From: Diprion similis
Taxonomy: Eukaryota > Arthropoda > Insecta > Hymenoptera > Diprionidae
DNA length: 64,000 nt
Direction of reading: 5' to 3'
Assembly (NCBI RefSeq): GCF_021155765.1
Contig: NC_060106.1
Coordinates: 689,501-753,500 of the forward strand
Shown: one piece after another, positions 46,501 to 56,906 of the stretch
How positions within the stretch are numbered: the stretch's first letter is position 1
Layout of the letters: the number at the start of each line of letters is the position of its first letter
Notes under the pieces: generated by a model
What the model was told of the DNA's origin: nothing
Databases searched by the model: none
Seen by the model: only the letters and a program-made list of their open reading frames with translations
Program-made: the position numbers and the translations under genes

Positions 46501-49500
46501 TTTTCCAGTGAATCTGAATTTTCAATTGGAGTCGCAAACACATCCTGAGAAACAACCTCGGCAAATTTTTTTGTATTCTTCCTTTTTTTTGTTCTATTTT
46601 GACGTTCCATTTTATTCTGAAATTAAAAAATGTATCAAGTTATTATCCCTAGGATAAGGCCTTCAATTACTGCAATCACTCTGACAATATTCAGATAAAA
46701 AAGTACCAAACGTTATGAGAAATGCAAATAATCAAAACTAGATGAAAATAAGTATGTATTCGCACAGTCATTTAAAAAAAATGCTTCTGTTTTGTGTAGA
46801 ATATTTTATATAAAAGCATGCCATTCCATTAAAAATGTATACTTGCCGTATCTGACATAAATAAATACAAATAAATTAGCAAAACAGGCAGCCGAGCAGG
46901 CAGCTAAAGTCATCCGATGGCGTCGGGCTTATTACTGGAGCGCGAACTGAATTTTGACAGTGTGACCGCGCGTCAGTAGTGGGGTTACCCGAGTTCCAAG
47001 AAAAATACTCCCCTAACCGCCCATAGCCGGGCTTATTACCAGAGCGGACTGTATATGTAATTATTTATTTTGGAACAACGTTTCGGCCGGGCCCCGCCGG
47101 CCGTCATCAGGCTACAATAGAAAAATTGGGAGCTTAGAGGTTAAGCATACAAGAAAAACCTTAAAAACTAAAAATATGTGTATAACTGTGACCCTTATAC
47201 TGGGTTATTCAGATAAACAAATGTTTAATCTTATTTCGAGCTCCTAAAAAGGAGGGATAGCGAAAAAAACTATCATCGTGAAAACGTCCACGTGTTTCTT
47301 GGACGGTTCACATTACAATTTGACAAAAGAATATAGTTATTTACAAGAACATGAGAAAGAAGATATGGTAATACATTACAGGTAAGTCAACAACAATTTT
47401 TTCCATCTTATTAAATGTTAGCGATCAATTAGGTATTAGAGTACTTACAAAAAAAGGATTGACTGCCTTGGCTAGATGTTATGCATTCGCCATATCGTGA
47501 GGAAGTGGCAGTGAATTCCGATGTAACTTCAAATCCCTCTGCAAATGGCGTAACCTGATATCGAGCTGTGATTGGATAGATCACCGCTCGATACCAAGAT
47601 GGCACCAGATGGCGATGAAATTCGTCTGGGCGCGAAAATTCAAAGTTGTAATTTCATACTACATTCCGATGTAACTTGGCGATCGTCTTTCCGTAGGGGT
47701 AACTCGATATCGAGCTGTGATTGGCGAAATCACAGCTCAATATCAAGATAGCGCCTAGGGATGGTGATGCCATCAAACTCCGTGCGATTCAAAGACGTGA
47801 AATGTCGGAATACAAATGGCTTAGATTTTGTACGTCAGTCCTTTTGTTGCAAGTATTATCTAAGTTCTGTGTGATGTAAATCATTTCTTTAATAATACGT
47901 TTGTGTCAGTTGTTTTCGCAGGTAAGTATTGATGGGCTTACAAAATCAAAAACATGATCCTGGGTTAAACTATGGTGTGCTAATGCACACTTGTCTGCAT
48001 CTAGAGATTTAATATTGGATTTGTGATTTGAAATCCGACATTTTAGATGTTGTGACGTTTGTCCGATGTATGACTTCGGGCAATTAGTACAATTAATTTT
48101 ATAAACGGAGTTTATCTGATCTAAAAGAGTGGTGGTAGATTTCAATTTAGACAATTTTTTTTTGCAGTTGTTTGTGATTTTGTAAGCAACATCAATACTT
48201 TCCTGCGATAAAACTTTTTTGATCTGTTGAGATAAATTTTCGACATATGGTATGGAGGCTATTATCTTGTTATCATCAAGCTTGTCGTTGCTAATTACAT
48301 TACTGTTGTTGTTATAATATTTGTGAATTCTGTCCTTTTTTATTCGTTGTGTTAAAGTTCTTGGATAGCCGTTTAATACTAATGTATGATCAACAATTCT
48401 TAGATTTTTTTTCCTATAAGACGGATCAGAGATTCTTATGCAGCGATCGTACAAACCTATGACAACGGATTTTTTATGTACCATAGGATGTTCTGATTCG
48501 AAATTTAAGTAGCGTCCAGACCATGTGTCTTTTATATACCAATCGAGTTTGACAGTGTTATTAACATTGATGACTAACGTATCTAGGAAACTAATTTTAC
48601 TTTTTTCTTCCAGTTCGACAGTGAATTGTATACGTGGGTGGAATTTGTTGAAATTGTCAAGCAAGGACTGAACATTATCTTTGTGGACGCTAGTGATGAC
48701 GTCGTCGATATAACAAAAGTAAAACGGAAGTGAGAATGGAAGACCATTTATTACTTTTTGTTCTAAGGATTCTAAGACCATATTAGCCAGAATTGGGCTA
48801 ATTGGGGATCACATTGCAAGACCAAAGATTTGTTGATAGTGTTCATCCTTGTATTGAAAATTACATGAGTCGACAATAGTTTTGTTTGCTAAAATAAATT
48901 CCTGTTTGCAAATCTTCGTGTGACGTTTAATTTCTGGCCATCTCTTACCTATAACCGTTAAAGCTAGTTTAGTTGGAGTATTTGTGAACAGAGAGACTAC
49001 ATCTAAGGAGACCAGTACGTGGTTCGGTGGTATCGGTTGACCTTTGATTTTTTCAACAAAATCCCATGTATCTCTGATGTGATACTGAGTTTTACCAACA
49101 ATATTTGAAAGGATAGACGAACAATGTTTAGCTAACTTATACGTTGGAGCGTTAATATTAGATACTATTGGTCGTAAAGGTGTATTGACTTTGTGAATCT
49201 TTGGTAGAAAATAAATTTTTGGCGGAAGAGAGTTGTGTGTTTTCAGCAGTTTCATGGTTGTGTCACACACATATTTTTTGCCATACCACAGATTAATTAC
49301 CTCGTTGACCGCTTTTTCCGTTTTTTTAGTAGGATCTTTATTGAGTACTTTATAAGTTGAATCGTCGTGCAACAAGGTAGTCGCTTTCTGTTCGTACTCG
49401 GCTTTGTCCATGAGGGCGGTGACATTGCCTTTATCTGCATTAAGGACGTGCGGGTCTGTGTGGCTATTCAAAAATTTACCTGTCTCAATTAGATTTGAGG

Positions 49501-52500
49501 TAATACGGTTTTTTTGATTACTAGTAATACTGTTGTGTTTGTTCTTAATTGAAGTCGCTACGTTAGATCTAATTCTGTCTTTGACAGCTGTCGGTTCAGT
49601 AAAAATGGCTGATTCCACAGAGCAAATAATGTCATCGATTGGTAACCTACTTTTGTTACAAGGAATGCCATGTTTCGGGCCAAGTGCAAGAGTATTTTTA
49701 ACAATAGGTGGTACTTCGATTTGTGTTAATGTCACTAGCTATTCGCTTGGTAGTTGTTTTGCTGGGTATTGTCTATCTTCTAGTTTCTGAAGTTTACTAA
49801 TGTGATAGATCACGACATGTACAGCGACGCCATCTATACTAGTGGCATTCTCTAAGATGAACTATATACTTTACTACCTTCTCCCTAGTCATAAGCACGT
49901 TTTCAATAAACGATACATTAGTTAACTAGTCCTAGATTGATGAAGAAGATCACACAAAAAGTCTATCCGATATTGTAGAAGTCGCTAAGAAGAAAGAAGC
50001 AACATTGCAGTTCTTCTTCTTCTTCCTTATGGCTATACCCCCTATGAGGATGTGCCAAGCATTGCAGTTAGTAAAAAAAGATACTACAATACATAAAATT
50101 TCAGTTGATAACAAATTAAAAAGAAATAACAATGAAAAGAAAAGTGAAAAATTCGAGCCGAAGCCTAACAATAAAGGCAACACCAAAACTGAAGATGCAC
50201 CATATGGACACTGTGGTGGAACTAAACATAATTTTTCCCAGTGTAAATACAAAGAGTATACTTGCAAAATATGCAACGTCAAAGGGCACTTAGCAAAAAT
50301 ATGTAGAAAGGCAAACAGCCAGCACTATGTAAGTGAAGTTGACGAAAGCGTATATGTATGGGACGGATCAGAGATACACAGTATTAGATCAGGTGAAATC
50401 AGACAACCTATTTTGGTGAAAGTTCTAATTAACGGAACGGAAGTCGAGGCAGAAATTGATTTCGGCGCCAGTAAAACAGTACTGCCAGAAAAACTGTACG
50501 TCAAATTATTTTCGCACATTCCACTTAAGCAGGTCAGACGTCGTTAAAATTATACGATGGAACTACAATTTCTCCTGAAGGCCAGGTAGAGTTAGAATTC
50601 TGCGTAGGCAACAGCAAAGCTAAATGCGATGTGATAGTGGTCATAAACGGATGCCGCTTGTTGATCGGAAGGGGAATGATGGCAGCTCTAGGATACGAGA
50701 TAGTCAAGACACATGCGATTAATTCTCATCAGGAGTTGGAAACAATTCTAACAAAACACTGATTATTATTCGACGGTCAGACAGGCAAGTACAAAAATGC
50801 AATAATTTCACTGAAAGCACTACCAAATACAAAGCCAAAGTTTTTCAAACTAAGACTAACCTTCAGCATTCAAGGAGGAAGTGGAAAAACAGCTGAACAA
50901 ATACGAGAAGGAAGGCACTATAACGAAACTACATGACAGCCTTTAGTACCCGTTTTGAAGCAAGACGGCGGTTTAAGAATTTGGTGATTACAAGATAACC
51001 ATCATCAAACTTATTGAAAATGTAAAAAGACCTACACCTCGAATTGAAGAGCTGTTCGCAGAACTCAATGGAGGACAAAAGTTTTCAAAAATAGATTTAG
51101 CAGCAGCTTACATGCAGTTAGAGGTCGATGAAGGAACTGCAAAATTACTTCCTTGGAGCACACACAAAGGCATTTACGGAGTCAATAGATTGATGTTTGA
51201 GGTGACATCAGCCGGTGCTATTTTTGATGGCGAAATGGACAAAGTTTTAGCCGGGGCCAGAGGAACCATACGTTTTTTGGACGTCATAGTTATCACTGGA
51301 GCTACCGACGAAGAACACTTGAGAAATTTAGACGAAGTCATGTCCAGACTAAGTAACGCTGGATTCAAAGCTAAGTTAAAGAAGTGCGAATTTTTTAAAG
51401 ACGAAATTCGCTATTTAGGCCACATTATCGACAGAAACGGATTGAGAAAGGACCCGGAAAAAGTCAGCGCAATTTTAGAAACAAAGAGACCAGAAAATAT
51501 AAGTGAAATAAAAGCGTTCACAGGTATGATCAATTATTACGGAAAATTCGTTCCGAAGTTATCAAGTTTACTGAAGCCATTCTACGATGCTCAAACGAAA
51601 CCGAAATTGATATGCACCAAGGAGCTGGAAGACGCTTTTAATAAAGTCAAAAACGAAATTGCGTCAGACAAGAACTTAACACACTATAACCCAGATCTGC
51701 CTATCAAACTAGTCTGCGACGCTTCAAAGGAAGGCATCGGTGCAGTATTGCTACACATCTTACCTTCCGGAGAAGAAAAACCGATGAGTTTCGCATCCAG
51801 AGTATTGAAAAGTGCCGAAAGGAACTATTCGGTAATTCACAAGGAAGCCCTAGCCATTTACTGGGCGTTACTAAAATTTTATCAGTATTTAATGGGCTGA
51901 AAGTTCACATTATACATCGACCACAAACCCTTATTAGCTTTGTTCGGAGAACAAAAAGGCATACCGCAGATGGCCGCAGGACGACTTCAACGATGGGCTC
52001 TGTTCCTGAGCGGATTCGACTACGAGATCAAGTACATTAAAGGAACAAACAATGGAGCAGCAGATGGTCTTTCAAGACTACCCCGAAAAATTACGACAAA
52101 AACAGATGAGTCAAAAGATTACTTCAACTTCGTCACAGAAGAAAGATTGCCAATAAGAGCAGACGACATCATCACAGGAACCAGGACAGATCCAATATTG
52201 AGCAGAGTGTACTACTTTGTCATGAACGGATGGCCAAGGGAAATAGAAATAGAACTGAAGGCGTATGGAATCCGGGCGACTGAAATCACTGCCGACAACG
52301 AAGTATTAATGTGGGGCTACAGAGTTCTCATTGCCTCAAAATTTAGACAAGGATTGCTCGAAGAAATACACACAGGACATCTTGGGATATCTAAGATGAA
52401 ATCCATTGCCCGTCAGTACTTTTGGTGGCCAAATCTCGACATGGACATTGAAAAATTTGGCAAGGATTGTTTTGCGTGTCAAATCACATCTAAGAATCCG

Positions 52501-55500
52501 GAAAGGGCTTCATTAATTAAATTCAAAGAAGCTGTTTACCCCTTTGAAAGAGTCCACATCGACTATTTAGGCCCTTATCAAGGCAAAATGTATCTGTTGA
52601 TTATCGATTCTCACAGCAAATGGCCCGAAGTTCTTGAAATGCACGGTAACAAAACCACTCTATAGCTACGATTGAAAAGCTGCGTGAATGTTTTTCAAGG
52701 TACGGATTACCAAAAATAATCATATCAGACAATGGACGACAGTTGGTGTCAGAAGAGTTTGAACAGTTTTGCAAGGGCAACGAGATCCGGCATATCACAT
52801 CCGCACCGTATCACCCAGCAACCAATGGACAAGCAGAAAACGCCGTCAGTTCTTTCAAGCGAGGAATTGACAAGGCCCTTAAGGATAAAAAGAATAACAA
52901 CGAGAGTCTAAAAACCATGATATCAACATACTTATTCGCATATAGGAATGCTCCACATACATCTTCCGGCGAAAGCCCAGCTACCAGGATGTTCGGAAGG
53001 CGTTCAAGAACAAGATTAGACTTATTGAATATTAAAAAAAAACCACGATACAGTCGACAAACAAATCAAATACTTCCAAGGACACAGAGACATTCGATGC
53101 AAGGAAGGGGATCCAGTGTTGGTCCGAGATTATAAAAACCCATCGAAACCGACATGGCAACCAGCTAAGATCTCCGAAGTACTAGGCGAAAGAACATACA
53201 TATGTCAACCTAAAACTGATAGCAATCTTAGATGGAAACGACATACGGATCAAATCATCAAGGTTGGCGACTTTTACAATAAAAAAAAAGGAGTACTCCA
53301 GGAGAAAGCGGAGCCGATGTATGAACCAAACAACGAGTCGAAAACTGGCGACGTTTACAAACCAAATACAGAATCGACACCACAACCAGAATATAAGACA
53401 AATCAGGATCGAACAATCACGGATAGCACTCCTAACAAAACCGTCAATACAAAGGTCAACGAATCACCGATTGAAATAAAAGCAGAACTAAGCAGCAACG
53501 TAACCAAGAAAAACAATAAGAAGCAAGAAAATAGTTACTAAGGATCTTTCATTAAATATTAACAGTAGACCAAAAAGAGAATGTAAACCTGTTGCGAAGT
53601 TAAACATATGAAACCAAATCTCAGCAGGGAGGTGTGTGATATATCACGACGTGTACAGCGACGCCATCTATACTAGTGGCATTCTCTAAGATGAACTATA
53701 TACTTTACTACCTTCTCCCTAGTCATAAGCACGTTTTAAATAAACGATACATTAGTTAACTAGTCCTCGTGCTTTAATAAACCCCGTTAATACTAATTTA
53801 TTACAACTAATATTCTTTGATTTTACAATCTGGAACAGTCTTTCCGCTCTGTTTATATCTAGGTTAAATTTAGTGATTTCCGCAATTGTTCTGGTTTCTG
53901 AATGGAAATTGCTAACGTAACAGTCGAGGGTTAATCGAGGCCTCTTAAGTGAGCGGTATGAGTTTTTTATCTCCAAGTTAAGTGCTGTCTTTTGTAACTT
54001 TGCTACGGCAATTTTGAATGAAGCGTCATTATTAAGATGTTTCAAACCTTTGAATGTGATGCTAAGAAATTTGGGAATGATGCCCTTTCGTCTGCATTTC
54101 AGCAGGAAGATGTTCCTGTTCTTCATCTTTGTTAACTTCTTTCTAATGATCCAGATCTTCTTTGGAGTAGTTTGGAAAAACAACTGGCACAAACGTATTA
54201 TTAAAGAAATGATTCACATCACACAGAACTTAGATAATACTTGCAACAAAAGGACTGACGTACAAAATCTAAGCCATTTGTATGCCGACATTTTACGTCT
54301 TTGAATCGCACGGAGTTTGATGGCATCACCATCCCTAGGCGCCATCTTGATATCGAGCTGTGATTTCGCCAATCACAGCTCGATATCGAGTTACCCCTAC
54401 GGAAAGACGATCGCCAAGTTACATCGGAATGTAGTATGAAATTACAACTTTGAATTTTCGCGCCCAGACGAATTTCATCACCATCTGGTGCCATCTTGGT
54501 ATCGAGCGGTGATCTATCCAATCACAGCTCGATATCAGGTTACGCCATTTGCAGAGGGATTTGAAGTTACATCGGAATTCACTGCCACTTCCTCACGATA
54601 TGGCGAATGCATAACATCTAGCCAAGGCAGTCAATCCTTTTTTTGTAAGTACTCTAATACCTAATTGATCGCTAACATTTAATAAGATGGAAAAAATTGT
54701 TGTTGACTTACCTGTAATGTATTACCATATCTTCTTTCTCATGTTCTTGTAAATAACTATATTCTTTTGTCAAATTGTAATGTGAACCGTCCAAGAAACA
54801 CGTGGACGTTTTCACGATGATAGTTTTTTTCGCTATCCCTCCTTTTTAGGAGCTCGAAATAAGATTAAACATTTGTTTATCTGAATAACCCAGTATAAGG
54901 GTCACAGTTATACACATATTTTTAGTTTTTAAGGTTTTTCTTGTATGCTTAACCTCTAGGCGCCTAATTTTTCTATGGTAGCCTGATGATGCCGGCCGGG
55001 CCCGGCCGAAACGTTGTTCCAAAATAAATAATTACATATATTGGCCAAATCCGACGAATCTACTTTCTAATTAAACCCGCCATGGCCACGAATCCTACTT
55101 CAATATTGTTCATCTAATGTACTTGTTGAGTGGCAATAACTGTGAATGTTCAAAATGAAAGCGTGGAATTCAAAGGTTTTCATTGTCTCATTACTTACTT
55201 AAATCTGTTTCTTTTCCAAAATTGTTATTTTCCGTGAATCCAGTCGTCGATGCTGTTGCAACAGGAGCGACCCAGGGCTTTGTGCCGAACATCTCATCCA
55301 TTATCTAACATCAATTGAAGAAAATTTAACAACCCAACATAGAAATTATGACATGATGAGAGTATGAATGAGAAGAATTTTGAAAAATTGTACTTCTAAA
55401 TATAGCCAAGTCTTCCTTGCATTGCCAGATTTATTGTTATGGTCTTTGATTGACTTGTATGTTCCCTTCATCGATGTAAGCTTCGAGTTACATTTTGGGC

Positions 55501-56461
55501 CAGATATAGGGTAATTTTTAGCTTTCATAGCTTGTGAAATGATATCCCAGGCTTGTTTCTGGGACATTTTCCCACTACTGAAGTTGAGTTCATTTTCTTT
55601 ATAAGCGGATAATAACAATAAACACATGGGATGGGTCCAATTACAACCAACGCCTGTAAAATGACAATAGTACTCATCATATCTAGAGCATAATTATTTA
55701 CAACCGAGAGCCATTCGCCGAATGAAGACCGTCGAAGCCTGTCTGAGTGTTCTGATCATTACGTTCATGATGCGAACAATATTTTATGTATACGTATGTC
55801 AAAAAATTGAATTAGAGAATAGGAAGTTCATAGGTAATATAACTCATGAAATATCTTGAAAATATATAATTATTTATGTACCTTCGTCTTGCTTCTCCAT
55901 CATTTCAACATCGGTAGCTTCCGCTTGCTCGAGTAGTGACGGATATGCTCGCACTTCGTTGTCATTTGCATCATTACTGTCTTGATTTTCAAACACTTCC
56001 AAATCATCTTGACCTTGCTGCGATAGTTGCCCCTGATGTTCTCGTTGTACTTGGCGTGCTATTTCTAGCTGCTGTGCAAATTGTACCCGCTGCGCTTGGT
56101 GCATAAGCCTTGTAGCAAATGCAATGTCTACACAAGGAATTTATTGGAGTGGAAATAATGGGAAATTAGTGAAAGCAATTATTTCGTAAAAATATTGCAT
56201 CAATTATTGAGCAGGAATTATACGAGGTCCAAAAAAAAAAAATACAGAAAATAACCTCAAAATTGTTAATTATAATTACTCGTTTTGATTTTTATACATG
56301 ATTCAATCAGATCACCTACCAATTTGAACCCGTTGGGCATCTTCTCGGTTGAGTACAAGAACGTATTCAACTCCCGTTTCTCCATCGACTAAAACTGTTT
56401 TACAGCATTTTCCGCCATTTCGTTTGAAAACCGCCAATTTGTAAACGCTCAAGCTGCACAT
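43579..56461 (-). CDS. Harbinger Myb/SANT-like DNA-binding partner protein, 5 exons, intact
   Basis: Exons on the minus strand are 56461-56320, 56127-55882, 55653-55394, 55304-55199 and 43751-43579; each intron begins GT and ends AG. The lengths 142+246+260+106+173 give 927 bases, exactly 308 codons plus stop, in frame at every junction. Exon 2 is Gln-rich (QLSQQGQDD), exon 3 carries the Myb/SANT-like trihelix segment (KMSQKQAWDIISQAM, KCNSKLTSMKGTYK), and exon 5 is a charged coiled-coil tail (ELVEEKKNLRKAKERQHEE). Family knowledge: Harbinger elements need such a partner for nuclear import and end binding. Intron 4 has grown to 11.4 kb by nested insertions, yet the coding parts remain intact. 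Whether splicing still spans it is not known. The start is the first in-frame ATG, 149 bp inside the right terminal repeat. Confidence 0.85.
43766..43797. repeat. Left half of a palindrome split by the nested insertions
   Basis: AGTAGATTCGACGGATTTAGCC here is matched in inverted orientation by GGCCAAATCCGACGAATCTACT near 55044-55065, with a few mismatches. The Tigger and Penelope insertions lie between the halves, so an original hairpin was opened. Confidence 0.7.
44222..44602. mobile_element. Palindromic mariner-type MITE, 381 bp
   Basis: The left end CAGGGTGATTCAGTACCCGG and the reverse complement of the right end agree over more than 70 bp with one mismatch, and further inverted similarity reaches the centre, so the whole element can fold into one hairpin. 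TA flanks both ends. It is nested in the Tigger element, downstream of its gene. Confidence 0.92.
44756..46610 (-). pseudogene. Tigger/pogo transposase with in-frame stops
   Basis: All blocks share one frame: 46610-46344 (psq-type helix-turn-helix, MRKRFSFEEKKNILEEL, NDRTLRRW), 46289-46035 (CENP-B-type DNA-binding domain, ASEGWLSGFKKRK) and 45998-45333 (DDE_1 catalytic domain: FNMDERG, VDDCEAH, PLDQGIF, giving the D-D-D set of pogo elements). An acidic C-terminal tail follows at 45317-45146, then an intron (GTGAGT near 45145) and a last exon at about 44943-44756. In-frame stops occur at about 46344, 46035 and 45333, with no frame shifts seen, so decay is by point mutation. The binding domains would recognise the element ends; jerky/CENP-B-like host genes share this fold, but the terminal repeats show this is a transposon copy. 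Confidence 0.9.
47052..47919 (-). repeat. Penelope inverted flanking repeat, left copy
   Basis: Near-perfect reverse complement of 54175-55040, with small indels. It includes the hammerhead-like core at the outer end, and its inner edge overlaps the last few codons of the Penelope gene. Confidence 0.9.
47080..47110 (-). ncRNA. Hammerhead-ribozyme-like core, left copy
   Basis: On the minus strand the core reads CTGATGA, then a GC-rich stem (GGCCGG...CCGGCC), then GAAAC. This is the conserved layout of a hammerhead catalytic core with stem II. Stem III would be very short (AC-GTT-GT), as in minimal Penelope hammerheads. Pairing of stem I is not convincing by eye. Confidence 0.55.
49801..49933 (+). 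repeat. 5' LTR of the nested gypsy element
   Basis: 133 bp, TGTGATAGATCACGACATG at the start; matches 53635-53767 with three differences. Contains AATAAA near 49908. Confidence 0.92.
50005..52665 (+). pseudogene. Gypsy gag-pol: zinc knuckle, protease, RT/RNase H, integrase N-terminus
   Basis: 50005-50547 has a good CCHC knuckle (CKICNVKGHLAKIC) and the protease motif as IDFGAS, where the usual D(S/T)GA is changed. After frame shifts near 50540, 50760 and 50960, the RT resumes at about 51000 (FSKIDLAAAYMQL), with FLDV in place of the catalytic YXDD, so RT is dead. RNase H follows (VCDASKEGIGAVL) up to a TGA at 51898-51900, then continues (YIDHKPLLALFGEQ, NGAADGLSRLP). The integrase HHCC zinc finger (HTGHLGI, CFACQ) and the first catalytic Asp region (HIDYLGPY) end at a frame shift near 52660. 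Confidence 0.88.
52666..53541 (+). pseudogene. Gypsy integrase C-terminal part, frameshifted
   Basis: Second half of the integrase core (second Asp as SDNGRQ near 52730; APYHPATNGQAENAV with the Glu), running at 52743-53135. A frame change at about 53030-53120 follows, and a C-terminal basic tail rich in Lys/Asn/Pro (53116-53541) ends shortly before the 3' LTR. Confidence 0.85.
53635..53767 (+). repeat. 3' LTR of the nested gypsy element
   Basis: Matches 49801-49933 over the full 133 bp with about three substitutions. Confidence 0.92.
54175..55040 (+). repeat. Penelope inverted flanking repeat, right copy
   Basis: Reverse-complement partner of 47052-47919. It overlaps the start of the Penelope coding frame at its inner edge. 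Confidence 0.9.
54983..55012 (+). ncRNA. Hammerhead-ribozyme-like core, right copy
   Basis: Reads CTGATGA, a GC stem (GGCCGGGCCCGGCC) and GAAAC on the plus strand, the inverted partner of 47080-47110. It is antisense to the Penelope gene. Confidence 0.5.
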
Positions 56462-56593
56462 GCTCGGGAGGTGAGGCAGTGCACGCGCTTACAGTTAGCC
56501 TCACGCAAGGTTTCACTCGTTTTTGAGCACGCCCTGTAAGCGCGCTCGAAGTGATAATGGAACGCTCTAAGCGCGCTAGCAGCGCTTTGAGTG

Positions 56594-56610
56594 AATAATG
56601 GAACGCACTC
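56594..56610 (-). repeat. Right terminal inverted repeat of the Harbinger element
   Basis: Reverse complement of 41486-41502, followed by AAT. Confidence 0.9.
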
Positions 56611-56906
56611 AATGTACTCATAATATTTCGTCAAAATCACTATTGTAGAAGAACCGTACATAATTATAAGTCGACTTCAAAATACCAGCGTTAGAACACA
56701 TCTGATTTTATATATCTTATTATTCTCAAGTGTAGTTTCATTTGAGGCGTACAATTTTGAATTCAGGTCCATAATGTTTATTTCTGCGCAGTTACTAGCG
56801 GATAAAGTATCTGGAAAATATTCTGGTGAAAATTCAAAAGAAGTCGTTGATTCCTTATTAGCAGCTTCGTACAGATGCAGTACAACATGGCAAGAACTTG
56901 TTAGCA
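56611..56906 (+). other. Exon-like piece left of the foldback element
   Basis: After a TTTCTGCGCAG acceptor-like site (ending about 56790) the + frame reads LLADKVSGKYSGENS and continues to the foldback border. It may be an exon of the transposase gene that resumes at 58999, but the foldback element lies between and I cannot confirm a join. Confidence 0.3.

Larger units (their letters stand above)
43800..47051 (-). mobile_element. pogo/Tigger DNA transposon
   Basis: Terminal inverted repeats CAGTCCGCTCTGGTAATAAG lie at 43800 and, inverted, at the right end (47051). TA flanks both ends (43798-43799 and 47052-47053), the hallmark of Tc1/mariner/pogo insertions. It carries a minus-strand Tigger-type transposase with several in-frame stops. 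A 381-bp palindromic MITE (44222-44602) sits between the gene and the left end. Confidence 0.92.
49801..53767 (+). mobile_element. Ty3/gypsy retrotransposon inserted in the Penelope gene
   Basis: 133-bp LTRs at 49801-49933 and 53635-53767 (TGTGATA...TAGTCCT) differ at about three positions. The interior on + encodes Gag knuckles, protease, RT/RNase H and integrase of the K02A2.6-like gypsy type, all broken. The total of 4.0 kb is short, and the N-terminal part of gag appears missing. The target duplication could not be resolved cleanly; the RT/RNase H order and the integrase position confirm Ty3/gypsy rather than copia. Confidence 0.9.
47906..54192 (-). pseudogene. Penelope-like reverse transcriptase with GIY-YIG endonuclease, interrupted
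   Basis: The N-terminal part lies at 54192-53768, before the inserted gypsy element. The RT continues at about 49795-48809 and 48805-47906 in one frame. Recognisable are PPKIYFLPKIHK, the motif A-like SLDVVSLFTNTP, the catalytic CYIDDV, and a C-terminal GIY-YIG nuclease region (CPKSYIGQTSQHL, CRISNHK). Besides the gypsy insertion there is a TAG near 49739 and a TGA at 48806-48808 in the conserved GLAM*SPISP stretch, where a Gly codon is expected. GIY-YIG Penelope elements nick target DNA and prime reverse transcription there. This copy is inactive. Confidence 0.9.
47054..55040 (-). mobile_element. Penelope-like retroelement with inverted flanking repeats
   Basis: A minus-strand Penelope-type RT with a GIY-YIG domain is flanked by inverted copies of the same sequence, 47052-47919 and 54175-55040 (about 866 bp each). 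Family knowledge: Penelope elements often carry pseudo-LTRs in direct or inverted arrangement, with hammerhead ribozymes in them; both outer ends here show a hammerhead-like core. It sits right at the TA next to the Tigger end. A Ty3/gypsy element (49801-53767) interrupts the coding region. Without it the element would be about 4 kb. Confidence 0.88.
41486..56610. mobile_element. PIF/Harbinger transposon enlarged to 15 kb by nested insertions
   Basis: Terminal inverted repeats GAGTGCGTTCCATTATT lie at 41486-41502 and, inverted, at 56594-56610. Similarity continues inward (CACTCAAAGCGCT-type sequence, GTGCTCAAAAA). AAT flanks both ends (41483-41485 and 56611-56613), fitting the 3-bp duplication typical of Harbinger. 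Next to the left end is a HARBI1-like transposase on +, and next to the right end a Myb/SANT-like partner gene on -. Everything between about 43,798 and 55,046 is younger insertions within the last intron of the partner gene. Without them the element would be about 3.9 kb. Confidence 0.9.
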
